Source: Cordylochernes scorpioides (Eukaryota; Arthropoda; Arachnida; Pseudoscorpiones; Chernetidae). From it: DNA of 64,000 nucleotides. The notes under the pieces were generated by a model that was given only the letters and a program-made list of their open reading frames with translations, ran no database searches and had not been told where the DNA came from. Positions 31,955 through 42,914 of the stretch are shown here, piece by piece (position 1 is the first letter of the stretch; every line of letters begins with the position of its first letter). A program made the translations under genes and the position numbers. Where the stretch lies: assembly GCA_030710605.1 (NCBI GenBank), contig CP092868.1, forward strand, positions 31,437,363 through 31,501,362, given 5' to 3'.

Positions 31955-32530
31955 AATATATAGATTTATAACACAATATAATGCGGCTTATGATTTTAGA
32001 ACGACATTTGAAAATTATCCCGCATTTGTTTCTTTTGAACGAAAAATCGAAATTTATTTTAAGGAGAAATAACGATTATTTCTAACCTTAGGGATAAAGT
32101 ATGAAAGGATGAATTGTGAAGAGTAATGATAAGCTGAAAAATAAAGTGTCCAGGAATGGGAATCGAACCCACAGTGTTCCGCTTACCGGGCAGATGCTAT
32201 GTCCACTAGGCTACCCTGGACATATTTTTCTGTTCGTAAATATTATATAAAGTAATTTATAATACAATATAATGTGGCCTATGATTGTAGAACGACATTT
32301 GAAAATTATCCCGCAAATGTTTCTTTTGAACGAAAAATCGAAATTTATTTTGAGAAGAAATAACGATTATTTCTAACCTTAGGAATAAAGTATGAAAGGA
32401 TGAATTATCATTTCTCTTCACAATCCATCATTTCATACTTCATCCCTAAAGTTAGAACTAATCGTTATTTCTCCTTAAAATAAATTTCAATTTTTCGTTC
32501 AAAAGAAACATTTGCGGAATAATTTTCAAA
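31955..32530. mobile_element. family 2 SINE unit, two units in inverted order
   Basis: Arms 'tagaacgacatttgaaaatt' and 'cgaaaaatcgaaatttattt' occur at the left, again at 32290, and inverted at 32455-32525. The tRNA-like head on the minus strand is 32148-32222. Confidence 0.6.
32148..32222 (-). repeat. tRNA-like SINE head (family 2)
   Basis: Complement reads CCAGGGTAGCCTAGTGGACA...GGTTCGATTCCCATTCCTGG. The anticodon loop (CCGGTAA) with TCTGC/GCGGA stem would read GGU (Thr-like), but the base before it is C instead of U. Confidence 0.6.
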
Positions 32531-32802
32531 TATAGATTTATAAAAACTCTTAAATGTATGTGATTAATTACTGTACATACAATACACTTGTATTAAACAT
32601 TAAAGATTATCACGCCGTATACAAATGAAACAATTTAACATACCAACAACACACGCCATTATTTATTTCTTCAAATAATTTCATTGTCCTTACAGCAGTA
32701 AAGTTCATCAGGCAATGCGCTCATCCCCAAACAATAAATACAAAGTCATTAAAATTACAATTATATTCTCACAATGAGTATCTTTTTTATTTAAAAAACA
32801 CT

Positions 32803-32913
32803 AGCTTTCAAGCATTATTCGCTCTTCAACGGGCTTACTATAATATCGACTTGATCCCACCAGAAATATTTACAAAAAAGTGAAGAGCGAATAACGCTTG
32901 AAAGCTAGCGTTT
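32803..32913. ncRNA. inverted pair of hammerhead-like motifs
   Basis: Minus 32803-32832: GTTGAAGAGC...GCTTGAAAGCTAG. Plus 32877-32913: GTGAAGAGCGAATAACGCTT then GAAAGCTAGCG. Hairpin then GAAAGCT in both, head to head, with AGCT self-complementary. Confidence 0.35.
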
Positions 32914-33024
32914 TTTAAATAAAAAAGATACTCATTGTGAGAATATAATTGTAATTTTAATACTTTTTCACAATTTTATCATAAATACAAAGTCAGTTAG
33001 CCAGAAATTAATTATAATACATTC

Positions 33025-33180
33025 CAAAATCACTTTATTAGGTACCGCTCAACAAGAGCAACCTAGTTTATGATATTTGCAACATTGAATAATATGTGAA
33101 GGTTATTCACTTATTAAACAAAATGTTAACGTGAGATTCAAACCCAGTTCATGGCTGTCTATTATAAGACAATAACACGC
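33025..33180 (+). repeat. family U repeat with tRNA-like end, copy 1
   Basis: Begins 'aaaatcactttattaggtac' and ends 'gttaacgtgagattcaaacc'. Copies at 36195-36395 and 36398-36725. Confidence 0.45.
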
Positions 33181-33231
33181 CATCTATGTATAATAAATAC
33201 AACTATTAAGCATGAACGTTTCTTTTACAAT

Positions 33232-33430
33232 TAAAACAAATTTCTACTGTCCTTACTGCGATGAGAAAGAGTAAAAGGGCTTGGCTCATCATCTGTAAAT
33301 CCTCCCAGCGGTTTCGCCAATTCAATCTACCAGACTGCTTCTTAGAACTCTAATTCTGTATTGGATGATTCTGCTTATATATGGTACACTGAAGGATGGA
33401 TTCTTGGTTATGGTGTTTGAGCAATCTATG
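33232..33430 (+). repeat. family H copy 4 (degenerate)
   Basis: TTGGC/GCCAA retained but the GGGAGGG arm is lost (aaaaggg). Confidence 0.5.
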
Positions 33431-33504
33431 GACATCGTCTGCTTTTTTTAAAAGGAGACAGGGGCAATTTTGTTCACATTTGGTTATCTCGTGGATCAAA
33501 ATTC

Positions 33505-33835
33505 GAAACTATTTTAAAGGCGTAAGATTCTTTTTTAATTTAAACAACTTCTACTGCCCTTACTGCAATGGAAAAAATAATGGGAGGGCCTGGCTCATCA
33601 GTGGTGAACCCTCCCAGCGGTTTCGCCAGTTTAATTTACCAAACCGCTGTTATATTGCATTTTTGGGTTTAATGCGCATCCATCGCCCGCCCAAGTAATA
33701 TTGCATTTTTGGTAACAATTTATTCCGCCTTATTGCATTTTTGGAACTTCCTTTTATAGTGATACTGATGCTAGACTCTTGGAATGGGTGTTTTAGGTGA
33801 ACTATGGACATAAGCTTTTAGGACAGCAGAATTAA
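33505..33835 (+). repeat. family H copy 5
   Basis: CTGGC/GCCAG subfamily with all three stems intact: GGGAGGG 33582-33588 with CCCTCCC 33609-33615, CTGGC 33590-33594 with GCCAG 33625-33629, AGCGGT 33616-33621 with ACCGCT 33643-33648. Ends 'gaatgggtgttttaggtgaa...ctatggacataagcttt'. Confidence 0.7.
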
Positions 33836-33894
33836 ATATAATTATAAATATATAATATACTTCGAGCAATCGCCTTTCCGCAAATATCAAATTG

Positions 33895-34025
33895 TGTCTT
33901 TTATTAGAACATTTATAATATGATGCACTAGCGCGCCATCTGTTATCAAAATTCGAAACTATTTTAAAGGCGTAAGATTCATTTTTAAATTAAACAATTT
34001 CTACTGCCCTCACTGCAATGGAAAA
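33895..34025 (+). repeat. family H 5' part only
   Basis: 'gcgcgccatctgttatcaaa' to 'ctactgccctcactgcaatg', interrupted by family P sequence at 34026. Confidence 0.5.
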
Positions 34026-34245
34026 ATTATTATCTTCAATAAAGATCACTGTAATATCTTTCAGAGTTTTTGTCTGAATCCCGATAAACATGTTGAAAAG
34101 GTACAACTTCCTTAAGTTTTGTCCATGAATGTATCTCGTGTGTCTTCAATAAAGGTGTGTGTCACTGTAATATCTTTAAGAGTTATTATCTGAATCCCGA
34201 TATACATACTGAAAGGTACAACTTCCTTAAATTTTGTCTATGAGT
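34026..34245 (+). repeat. family P, two units inside family H
   Basis: Two units with 'taaaggt(gtgt)cactgtaata' and 'ttccttaagttttgtccatg', placed at the point where the H sequence stops. Confidence 0.5.
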
Positions 34246-34569
34246 GTATATATAGCGCGCGTTATTGTCTTATGTGTAAAAGGCCTTTTAATGTATTTTA
34301 ATGGGAGAGGTGCCATTTTTAGTAGATATTATTATATTATTGTACAGAATACTATCTGGGGAGTCAATACAATAGGTTAAACATTGTCACACCAGATGAT
34401 TTAGCCAAAGTGATGTCGCAGTAGTAAAGGTGACAATATCCGCTGGTGCAATTAGAGCCTGGCGAGCTGTTCAATCAACTCACCCATCCATCAAGTCCAT
34501 CTGGCGCTGGACAGGCAAATTGGAATGACTGATTGAAGCTTCCCTTGGACCGGAAACACTTTCAACCTT

Positions 34570-34860
34570 GGGTCGGTGCAAAGATGGTCTAAACCGTTGG
34601 TTTTCGACCGCTACGACCCTGGTTCGAATCCCGCATTGGGCACTTTTTTTCCTAATTAAAATAATGCTTCAATGACCTCCGATTCTTGCAGAAGTCCAAT
34701 CCTACCAGCGAGTGTAAGTAACTAAATGGGGTTCTCTGTCATATTTGTAAGTACAAAAGTTGAACTGCTTCACATGTTTAGATATGTGGTGTACTTATAG
34801 TAAAAGCAGTCACTAACTTCTACCTATCATGATTATCATGGCCTGTACCACGTGTACTAG

Positions 34861-34893
<33 letters not shown>
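34570..34893 (+). mobile_element. SINE family 1 (tRNA-Glu-like), full copy
   Basis: Head 34577-34645 has GGTCTAAACCGTTGGTTTTC and GGTTCGAATCCCGCATTGGG: A and B boxes with a TTC (Glu) anticodon position. The body contains 'catgtttagatatgtggtgt' and 'tgattatcatggcctgtacc' and it ends in an AAT repeat of about 30 bp. Confidence 0.65.
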
Positions 34894-34894
<1 letters not shown>

Positions 34895-35188
34895 CACTTT
34901 CAATCTTTCTGTCCACCCTCTCTTTACCTTAGGTTAGGTTACATACCTAGATAGACCGATGGATTTCAAAACTTTTTTCCCATAACCAGCGACTCAACTC
35001 AAAGTTGGATAGATTTATGATGATCCATAAGATATCCACACTGATGATGGACAAGACTTATGCCTTTGTCTCCTTCAAAAAGACAACCAGCGACTGCATC
35101 TACATATCTACATCCTATAAAACTATATACGATAATTACTAACAGGTATACGAAGAAGCAGTGGTTCTAATTCAATTCAGTAGCAGAT

Positions 35189-35466
35189 TACACCAATATC
35201 TCGCTTTGCGTCGTTTCGTTTTGCGTTTTTTTCGAAGTTGCGTCGCTGCTTAATTTTTACTGATTTTCACTGTGCGTCGTTAGATTTTCGAAGTTGCGTT
35301 TGTTTTGGATTCGAGTCTTTAATTTTTTTTTTAATTTTTTTTCCTAAAATATGTCAACACCTTTGTTTTTGATTGCGCCTTCACATATTTTCACTTTGAG
35401 TCGTTTCAATTTGCGTCGTGTTTTTTTTTGGAACGTAACCCCGACGCAAAGCGAGGTATGGGTGTA
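35189..35466. mobile_element. family R MITE, full copy
   Basis: Reverse orientation of the 7763-8028 copy: TACACCAATATCTCGCTTTG to CAAAGCGAGGTATGGGTGTA. Has a longer T-run than that copy. Confidence 0.6.
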
Positions 35467-35469
35467 ATT

Positions 35470-35820
35470 TATTTAATCAGAGATAATTTACGACTAAATT
35501 AATTATTCACTGATACAATATAAATAATTTAAGAAATTGTTGAGCGTAAAGAGGTACAAACTGAATCCAAGACTTCCTTATTTACTCATTGCCCTTATTT
35601 CTAAGTAAATAATTGATCACTGATGATGGTAGAAATGTTAACTAAAGCAGCTGTTATTTTCAGTTTGGTCAAATAGATAATAATGTCGTGTTGAGTCACG
35701 AGTTTGTGCGCACGACCTCTATTCTTTATAACATCTTTCTAAAATTGTACCTATACACATTTATATAGCAATGCCACAATTCAAGTCAAACTATATGTAA
35801 ATCTAATAAAATATTGTAAA
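35470..35820. other. no recognisable feature
   Basis: AT-rich. 'cactgatgatggtagaaatg' near 35620 is a weak hammerhead-like word. Confidence 0.25.
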
Positions 35821-35821
35821 A

Positions 35822-36190
35822 CAACACTTGAAGTTACACCGCATGAGTTTCTTTTCAACGAAAAATCAAAATTCATTTGAAGGTGAAATATTGACTATTT
35901 CTAACCTTTTTGGATGAGGTATGAAAGGGTGAATTATGAAGAGTAATGATGAACGGAAAAATAAAAATGTCCAGGGATGGGAATCGAACCCACAATGTGG
36001 ATGAGGTATGAAAGGGTGAATTATGAAGAGTAATGATGAACGGAAAAATAAAAATGTCCAAGGATCGGAAATAGTCAATATTTCACCTTCAAATGAATTT
36101 TGATTTTTCGTTGAAAAGAAACTCATGCGGTGTAACTTCAAGTGTCGTTTTACAATCACATGCCCGCGGTGCATTATATTGTATAATAAA
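35822..36190. mobile_element. family 2 SINE unit with broken head
   Basis: Arms invert across the centre ('cgaaaaatcaaaattcattt' and its complement near 36090). A 55-bp internal duplication of 'ggatgaggtatgaaagggtg' is present. Only the T-arm part of the tRNA-like head remains at 35968-36000. Confidence 0.55.
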
Positions 36191-36194
36191 ATAT

Positions 36195-36395
36195 AAAACT
36201 TCAAATGTTCTTGTTCCAAAATCACTTTATTAGGTACCGCTCAAAACGATCAACCTAGTTTATGATATTTAAAACAATGAATAATATGTGAGGTTTACAT
36301 ATTAAACAAAATGTTAACGTGGGATTCAATCCCGGTTCATTACTGTCGGGAATTGAGGGTGTTACCCACTCTTCCACCGATTTTTTTTTAAATTA
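36195..36395 (+). repeat. family U repeat with tRNA-like end, copy 2
   Basis: The minus strand of its end has GGTGGAAGAGTGGGTAACAC and CGGGATTGAATCCC, a third tRNA-like type. Confidence 0.45.
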
Positions 36396-36397
36396 TG

Positions 36398-36725
36398 TTC
36401 TAAAAAATAACTTTATTAGGTACCTCTCAACAAGAACAACCTGGTTTATGATAATTGCAACAATGAATAATATTAAAAATAAAAAAGTCATTTCCTGACC
36501 ACGAGAACATGTGCTTTTTAGATGGCAGAGCGCCATCTAGTGGAGCACAAATATAATCTAAACGTTTATTTAACTTGCTCCGTGATATTTGGCCAACCCA
36601 ATTTCTTGATAAATCAAGAAAAGCCATCCACGAATATGTAAGGTTTACATATTAAACAAAATGTTACCGCGGGATTTAATCCCGGTTCATGACTGTCGGG
36701 AATTGAGTCGTCCACTGACTTTTTT
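36398..36725 (+). repeat. family U copy 3, interrupted by a MITE
   Basis: 'tttatgataattgcaacaatgaataat' breaks at 36471 and resumes at 36633 with 'atgtaaggtttacatatta', which is continuous in copy 2. Confidence 0.6.
36471..36632 (+). mobile_element. family Q MITE nested in family U
   Basis: Nesting fixes its ends: starts 'attaaaaataaaaaagtcat', ends 'gccatccacga'. It is shorter than the 27462 copy, so either that copy has extra sequence or this one is 3' truncated. Confidence 0.55.
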
Positions 36726-36944
36726 CAAAAACTATGTAAATAAAAAATAAACCACGCTACAATAAATAGGAAATCTATAGTCTTTTAACGTTATGTTTCA
36801 AATAAAACTGTTCCACTAGGATCTTGCTTAGTTCTCTAGAAACTCAGCTATTAATAAAATTAAAACTTTTTCCTATAAGCTTTTGAAACATTAGATATTT
36901 ATCATTAATGAATCATTATTAGGATCATTATAAACATTCATAAT

Positions 36945-37160
36945 CGCGCAAATCAAAGTTGCGCCATCTATCGGAATAATTATCAACTAATTGTTGATTT
37001 TTTAATTATTCCCGTGGCCAAATACCCTTTCTTGATTATATAAAGAAAAGTCAACTATGCACGTGCACATTTCAGGCTGTATCTTAACGACCAAAAGAAC
37101 TGGTTCTTGAGGCTTCCTGATATATTAAGGAATGGATATTTAAGAGATAAGAGAAACCAC
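36945..37160. mobile_element. family S MITE copy
   Basis: 'gttgcgccatctatcggaat' then 'gttgattttttaattattcc' and 'tgaggcttcctgatatatta'. Confidence 0.45.
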
Positions 37161-37220
37161 ACATACAATTAATAATTTTGAAAATAGAGCAATCCATAGA
37201 TAAATCTTTAATTAAAAAGA

Positions 37221-37399
37221 CATATATTGGATCAAAATATCATTTATTTTACCAATATTTTAGTTGGCTGAACGCCAACCTTTATCAAGGTGTTATAACA
37301 TTTTAAAGTGTGTCAACAACTTTATAACACCTTGATAAAGGTTGGCGTTCAGCCAACTGAAATATTGGTAAAATAAATGATATTTTGATCCAATATATG
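37221..37399. repeat. Penelope-type palindrome
   Basis: Left arm 'tatattggatcaaaatatca' to 'atcaaggtgttataa', spacer 37300-37321, right arm the complement. Each arm contains the CTTGATAAAGG...CCAACTGAAATATT hairpin motif of 7300-7410. Confidence 0.75.
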
Positions 37400-37915
37400 T
37401 ATTTTTAATTAAACAATTAATAACTTTTCAACGTTTCTTTGAATAAACTTTTGGGAATTGTATGCGATCTTTACCATAGGAAGGCATTACAAAAATCGTA
37501 TAGGAAAATAAGAATTTGGTTAATCAGACAGAGGTCCATATTGTTCCTTCTCAAGCAGCTAACTCAACTTGTCAGTCTTCAGCCAAGGTGAGGGATCGAT
37601 CTTTTCCCGCTGGGATCTCGGCTTTCTATCTGCCGTCACCCGATCTCTGTGTTCTTGTTTCTTTGCCAGGGCAATTACTTCCCCATGTTATACAACGATC
37701 TTGTTTCCATTCTTCTTGTATCTATACAATTACATCACAAATCTGAACAGTAATCCTTCTGTATCTTGTCAATGTTATTTTTTTCGGTGAAATTACCTTC
37801 TGATGTTGTATACAATATTCATACATCTTCTTTTATTATTAATTACATCCTACTGTTTCAGAAAAATATATTTGCACCTTTTTTTGTTTCCCTTTTAATC
37901 ATCAATTGATTATTT
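37400..37915. other. no recognisable feature
   Basis: Frames of 73-76 aa at 37516-37790 overlap in two frames and show no family features. Confidence 0.3.
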
Positions 37916-37916
37916 T

Positions 37917-38062
37917 GACGTGACAACGTCTTAAATTAGGTTGCGGCTGGGAGTCACTTATGAAAAAGTGTAACGCCCGGTAACGTTACGATGAGTCACC
38001 GAACGAGAGTGCTGCGCGCGCAGCTGCGCGCGCAGCGCTAGAGAATTAGGCGCATTGAATCG
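37917..38062. mobile_element. GC-rich block with 26-bp perfect palindrome
   Basis: Abruptly GC-rich in AT-rich DNA. Contains GACGTgacaACGTC (near 37917), 'ggttgcggctgggagtcact', GTAACGCCCGGTAACGTTAC, and at 38011-38036 a perfect 26-bp palindrome built from two GCTGCGCGCGCAG half-sites. No coding. It looks like a terminal part of a foreign mobile element, but I cannot name the family. Confidence 0.4.
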
Positions 38063-38544
38063 GCTCAAATACGTATAATCTTGATTGCGTATCAAACGTT
38101 TCTAAGTCAACTACGTTAAAAGGAACAACTATCGACTTGACTTTCGCAAGACACATTACAGCAGAAACACTTCCTTTCATTTCATATTTCTCCTATCATC
38201 GTCCTATCCTCAACAAAATCACTCAAATAGGAATTAGTTAAGTTTAAGTTTACATGTACAATGTTTTAGTAAACAAAATATATTTCTATAGTTAAAATTT
38301 GTGCAATTCTTATTTTCATTCAATTCCTTGTTCCTATTGTGCAATTTAATTATATTCATATCAATAAATATTCTACCGTTGTCACGTAAAATCTTCGCCC
38401 GTAAAACCGACTTTACAGGCAACCATTGTTTTTTTATTTTATAAAGTTTTTAGCCCATAGATTTTCATCTTAATTTTGATAGGCAATGCGATGTATTCAA
38501 ATAGCGATACTCATTCATGGTTATCTTGACTTCTTCTTTGCTTA

Positions 38545-38846
38545 TCCCTAGTACACGTGGTACAGGCCATGGTAATCATGGTGGGTAGAAGTAGACGACT
38601 GCTTTTTACTGTAAGTGCACCACATGTCTACACATGTGAAAAGCAGTTCGACTTTGCACTTACAAATGTGCCAGAACCCCGTTTTAGTTACTTGCACTCA
38701 CTAGTAGGGTTGGAATTTTGAAAGAATCGGGTGCCAACGGAACATTATTTTTTTTAAATCAGAAAAAAAATGCCCAATGCGGGAATCGAACCCGGGTCGT
38801 AGTGGCCGAAAACCAACGGTTTAGACCATTCTTCCAACGACCCCCC
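38545..38846 (-). mobile_element. SINE family 1, full copy
   Basis: Tail side 'ccctagtacacgtggtacag', body 'catgtgaaaagcagttcgac', head complement 38771-38846 with GGTTCGATTCCCGCATTGGG. About 300 bp. Confidence 0.65.
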
Positions 38847-38849
38847 GAT

Positions 38850-39435
38850 TATCTTGACTTAAGGAGAAATAGGTGATGCTTAAAACTTTAGGCCAAATAG
38901 TTTCTTTAATATAACACATTTGGAACTCTATTCCACAGCCAAACAGGGTAGTTCGTATCTGTTGAAGATTGAAAAGTGCGGATGTTTTAGTACGGTTATG
39001 TTTTAATAGAGAAAAGCCTTGCTCTATTTTTAGTGATGGATTCTTTAGTCAAAATATGATATATTTGATAAAAAGATGGTCATAATCCTTTAATTTCTAT
39101 TTTTTCAGTCGAATTTTTCTTTCCGAATCACGAGAACAACAATGGAGTAAATATTTTTATTAGATTTCAGTTTGTGTGTTGGGGGCTGTGACGATATATA
39201 AGCCTTTCTATGCAAGATAGATATTGGATTTAATCATAATTATCTTTGCTGATCATATTCTTATGTAATTTGAACATTTTACTGAGGCTCGGAACTTTTC
39301 TCTTAGAACTTCAGTCTCTTACATGCGTCAAGAGCTTCTTCTCTAATCTCTCTTTAAAAATGTCAAATTCTTCCTTTCTGATCGATCCCTAAACTCAAAT
39401 TACCTTTTCAAAACTTTAACTTCTTTTTACATTTT
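38850..39435. other. no recognisable feature
   Basis: AT-rich unique-looking sequence between a SINE and a minisatellite. Confidence 0.3.
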
Positions 39436-39439
39436 AAAA

Positions 39440-40265
39440 TAATTCTTCTGATTCAAGGGCTTATTCTAAGATCGCCCTTCCAAAACTACAACGTAAAACT
39501 AAATTTCAAGGGCTTATTCTATGATCGCCCTTCCAAAACTACAACGTCAAACTAAATTTCAAGGCTTATTCTATGATCGCCTTTCCAAAACTACAACGTC
39601 AAACTAAATTTCAAGGGCTTATTCTATGATCGCTTTCCCAAAACTACAACGTCAAACTAAATTTCAAGGGCTTATTCTATGATCGCTCTTCCAAAACTAC
39701 AACGTCAAATTAAATTTCAAGGGTTTATTCTATGATCGCCTTTCCAAAACTACAACGTCAGATTAAATTTCAAGGGTTTATTCTATGATCGCTCTTCCAA
39801 AACTACAACGTCCTATTAATTTTCAAGAGATTATTCTATGATCGCTCTTCCAAAACTACAACGTCAAACTAAATTTCAAGGGCTTATTCTATGATCGCTC
39901 TTCCAAAACTACAACGTCAAACTAAATTTCAAGGGCTTATTCTATGATCGCTTTTCCAAAACTACAACGTTAAACTAAATTTCAAGGGCTTATTCTATGA
40001 TCGCTTTTCCAAAACTACAACGTCAAAATAAATTTCAAGGGCTTATTCTATGATCGCTTTTCCAAAACTACAACGTCAAAATAAATTTCAAGGGCTTATT
40101 CTATGATCGCTTTTCCAAAACTACAACGTCAAACTAAATTTCAAAGGCTTATTCTATGATCGCTCTTCCAAAACTACAACGTCCTATTAATTTTCAAGAG
40201 ATTATTCTATGATCGCTCTTCCAAAACTACAACGTCCTATTAATTTTCAAGAGATTATTCTATCA
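39440..40265. repeat. 53-bp minisatellite (about 15 copies)
   Basis: Unit 'ttcaagggcttattctatga' + 'tcgctcttccaaaactacaa' + 'cgtcaaactaaat'. Copies 7, 14 and 15 share 'cgtcctattaattttcaaga', so a sub-block was copied within the array. Confidence 0.85.
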
Positions 40266-40882
40266 TAAGCATTCAAAAGCAAAATAATTCTAAACAAGAT
40301 AAAGGGTTTAATGATTCTCTCAATCGCGCTTCTCGAAAACAACGCAAATTCAGATCTCAAACTCTACAAAATTCTTCAAAAATTTTCAAATCAAAGAAAT
40401 TTACAGGTAAACTTTAATAATCTCTACAACGATTTCTTAACAATAACCTAATATTTTCAATTGTAGATATTGTAGAATATTTACCCCAGTATCTCCATCA
40501 GATTGTAAAGTAATTAATTAGACAAGTAAAACTCATAAAATATTTTATTTATGAGTCTAAAGATCAAAATTGAAAGTATAAGTAACATAAAGGTAACCCA
40601 GGCTCCTGGAAAATCAAAATCGACGATCATCAATTCAATTTACATATGCAAAGAAGGATTCTAGATGTTTCTGAATAATTATCAAGAGCAGCAGATTATT
40701 AATAATAAATAATTCAATGATAAATGTTACAATATTGTCACGTGGGGGGAAAATTAGGGAAGACACAAACTTCAGGATGACACAGCAATTTATTTAAGGC
40801 AAGAACAAACTATGAAGGATAAACAAAAGATAAGGAATGAAGGAAGTTTACAGAGTAGTAAAATACAAACATAAAAAATGAT

Positions 40883-41185
40883 TGTAGAACGACATTTGAA
40901 AATTACGAAAAAAAAAATTACGAACGGAAAAATATGTCCAGGGTAGCCTTATGGACATTGCCCGGTAAGCGGAACACTGTGAGTTCGATTCCCATCCCTG
41001 GAAACTTTTATTTTTTCGTTTATCATTACTCTTCACAATTCATTCTTTCATACTTCATCCCCTAAGGTTAGAAATAATCGTTATTTCTTCTTAAAATAAA
41101 TTTCGATTTTTCGTTCAAAAGAAACACATGCGGGATAATTTTCAAATGTCGTTCTACAGTCATAAGCCGCATTATATTATATTAT
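40883..41185. mobile_element. family 2 SINE unit (303 bp)
   Basis: Starts 'tgtagaacgacatttgaaaa' and near its right end carries the inverse word. It bears the tRNA-like head at 40936-41010. The nesting and flanking direct repeat define this copy's ends, allowing a few bases of overlap with 'atgat'. Confidence 0.7.
40936..41010 (+). repeat. tRNA-like SINE head (family 2)
   Basis: CCAGGGTAGCCTTATGGACA, then TTGCCCGGTAAGCGGAACAC and GAGTTCGATTCCCATCCCTG. Four bases are missing in the D-arm/anticodon region relative to 32148-32222. Confidence 0.55.
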
Positions 41186-41450
41186 AAAAAATGATACTCT
41201 GTTAATACTAATGTAAAATAATAAATACTTCGCTAACAATATAAAGATAGTGGGTAGTTGGCGTTCTTCGTTCCAGAAACCTGTGTTATAAATATTTCTC
41301 TCTGTATAGAAATACAGTTATCTAATAACATATTAACTTCATACTTTTAATACGTCATTGTTCATTGTATTGGCTTCCGTAGGCGTTTCAAATTGGGAAA
41401 AAGAAAGAGAGGGTTCCATAAAATAATTTGAAAGCATTTATTAACCCTTT

Positions 41451-41694
41451 AAGCACCAGGCAAGACGATGTATTGTTTTGATGTGACTTGATGCCCCTTT
41501 TCTCTTAAAAAAAAAATCGAATGAAAATTAATTAATTGTATTTTAAAGCGTATATTCTGTTGCATTGTGTTTCATATGTTTGTATGAATCATAAAAGCGT
41601 TTATTTAAAAAAAATTAAAGAATAGTTTGATGTCTTTTGAAGGCTAAAAATAATCAGGAATGGCCTTGAAAACGGCCGGCACCTAAAGGGTTAA
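41451..41694. mobile_element. piggyBac-like MITE
   Basis: TTAA at 41451-41454 and 41691-41694 flank 236 bp with inverted ends CCCTTTAAGCACC and GGCACCTAAAGGG. TTAA duplication with CCC-type ends is the piggyBac signature. Non-coding. Confidence 0.6.
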
Positions 41695-41704
41695 TAAAAA
41701 ATAC

Positions 41705-41861
41705 TAATAACAACAACAAAAGGGAGGCACCCACACATATCTATCAGAGAGTACCGTCGTCATCCGGGTATTCCTTCTACTGGGGAACTCGGCTTCTATA
41801 TTCTGTGTATTATATTCTGTTTATCTGCGGCTCTCTGGTCGGGATGGCGCCTACACATGAT
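41705..41861 (-). mobile_element. possible LINE 3' tail fragment
   Basis: Minus strand ends in TTTTGTTGTTGTTATT after a GC-richer stretch. Similar in style to other CR1/L2-like tails here. Confidence 0.3.
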
Positions 41862-41875
41862 AATGATTGGAATGC

Positions 41876-42157
41876 AACAACAACAACAACAACAACAAAA
41901 AGCCTTTAGTTAGGGTCACTGACCCTATACAGGATTCACCAGAGGTATGCATAAGAACAAAGCAGTGAGACAAAGGAAACAACGATATAGACAGAAGAAA
42001 AAGAAAAAAAAAACAAGAAAGAGAAAGAGGGAAGCAAGAAAAACAAAACAAAAAGAGTAGCAGTAAGAAAGTGAGGAGTGAGTGTCACTTGGCCTTCTTC
42101 TGAGATATGGACTTGTGGAAACCATAAAACGCCGTAGCAATATACTTATTCTGGGTC
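41876..42157 (-). mobile_element. 5'-truncated LINE (CR1/L2-like) tail with target duplication
   Basis: Minus strand reads 'gaatcctgtatagggtcagtgaccctaac' (GGGTCAGTGACCC hairpin) then 'taaaggctttttgttgttg'. A perfect 14-bp direct repeat AATGATTGGAATGC flanks it (41862-41875 and 42158-42171). The homopurine interior at 41990-42060 gives meaningless Phe-rich frames. Confidence 0.65.
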
Positions 42158-42342
42158 AATGATTGGAATGCTGTTAATCATAATATCAATGAAAATATCA
42201 AATTTTGATCCAATATTTGCCTTTTATAACAATTTAAATAGGAAGATTGCTCTATTTTGAAATTAGTATAACAATATATCATCCAATTAAAATACCTAAA
42301 ACTCTTGAGAAAAAAAATGGAATTTTTTGTATAGTATAAAAT

Positions 42343-42478
42343 GAACAATTTATATTGTCCTTACTGCAATGGAAAAATTAATGGGAGGGCCTGGCTCATC
42401 AGTGGTGAACCCTCCCAGTGGTAGATTATGATAGATTAAACTGGCGAAACCGCTGGGAGCGTTCACCACTGTATGTAT
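42343..42478. repeat. family H copies 6 and 7, head to head
   Basis: Plus copy to 42420, then a minus fragment 42428-42478. Only partial cores, joined within 'gtggtagattatgatagatt'. Confidence 0.55.
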
Positions 42479-42559
42479 GTTAGGATAGGGTTATGTAGAA
42501 AATTTAGGAAAGACAAAAATGAGTATATATGATAGGACAAACTAAGTAGATATAAAACC

Positions 42560-42910
42560 AATATAATGGATTAGCGTGCTATCTGTTATTAAAATTTAAA
42601 ACTATTATAGACGCGTATGATTCTTTTTAAAAATAAACAATTTCTACTGACCTTACTGCAATGAAAAAAAAAATTAAATGGGAGGGTCTGGCTCATCATT
42701 GGTGAACACTCACAGCGGTTTCGCCAGTTTAATCTATATAATAATAATGATAGATTAAACTGGCGAAACCGCTGGGAGGGTTCACCATTGATGAGTCAGG
42801 CCTTCCCATTAATTTTTTACATTGTAGTAAGGACAGTAGAAATTGTTTATTTTTTTAAAAAGAATCATACACGTCTATAATAGTTTCAAATTTTTAAAAA
42901 ACTAATATTA
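42560..42910. repeat. family H copies 8 and 9, inverted pair
   Basis: Plus 42560-42735 and minus 42747-42910 with a 10-bp AT spacer, forming a large palindrome. Both CTGGC/GCCAG; copy 9 has GAGTCAGG where others have GAGCCAGG. Confidence 0.65.
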
Positions 42911-42914
42911 CTAA

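Larger units (their letters stand above)
40735..41245 (+). repeat. family V repeat carrying a SINE unit (occupied site)
   Basis: 'gaaaattagggaagacacaa' to 'atacttcgctaacaatat'. The same sequence at 55025-55440 lacks the SINE unit 40883-41185 ('ataaaaaaatgatactctgc' is continuous there). Here the word AAAAAATGAT is duplicated at 40873-40882 and 41186-41195. Confidence 0.7.

Noticed and set aside
35873-36225. ORFs of 62 and 119 aa on the minus strand
   Set aside because: They translate the inverted arms and internal duplication of a family 2 SINE unit.
20164-41010. Functional tRNA genes at the three family 2 heads and the Glu-like heads
   Set aside because: Acceptor stems mispair, the anticodon loop has C before the anticodon or is deleted, and every copy sits in a repeated SINE body.
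41851-42140. Phe/Leu-rich ORFs, possible membrane protein
   Set aside because: They come from a purine-rich tract in a LINE tail. No start context and two frames are equally open.
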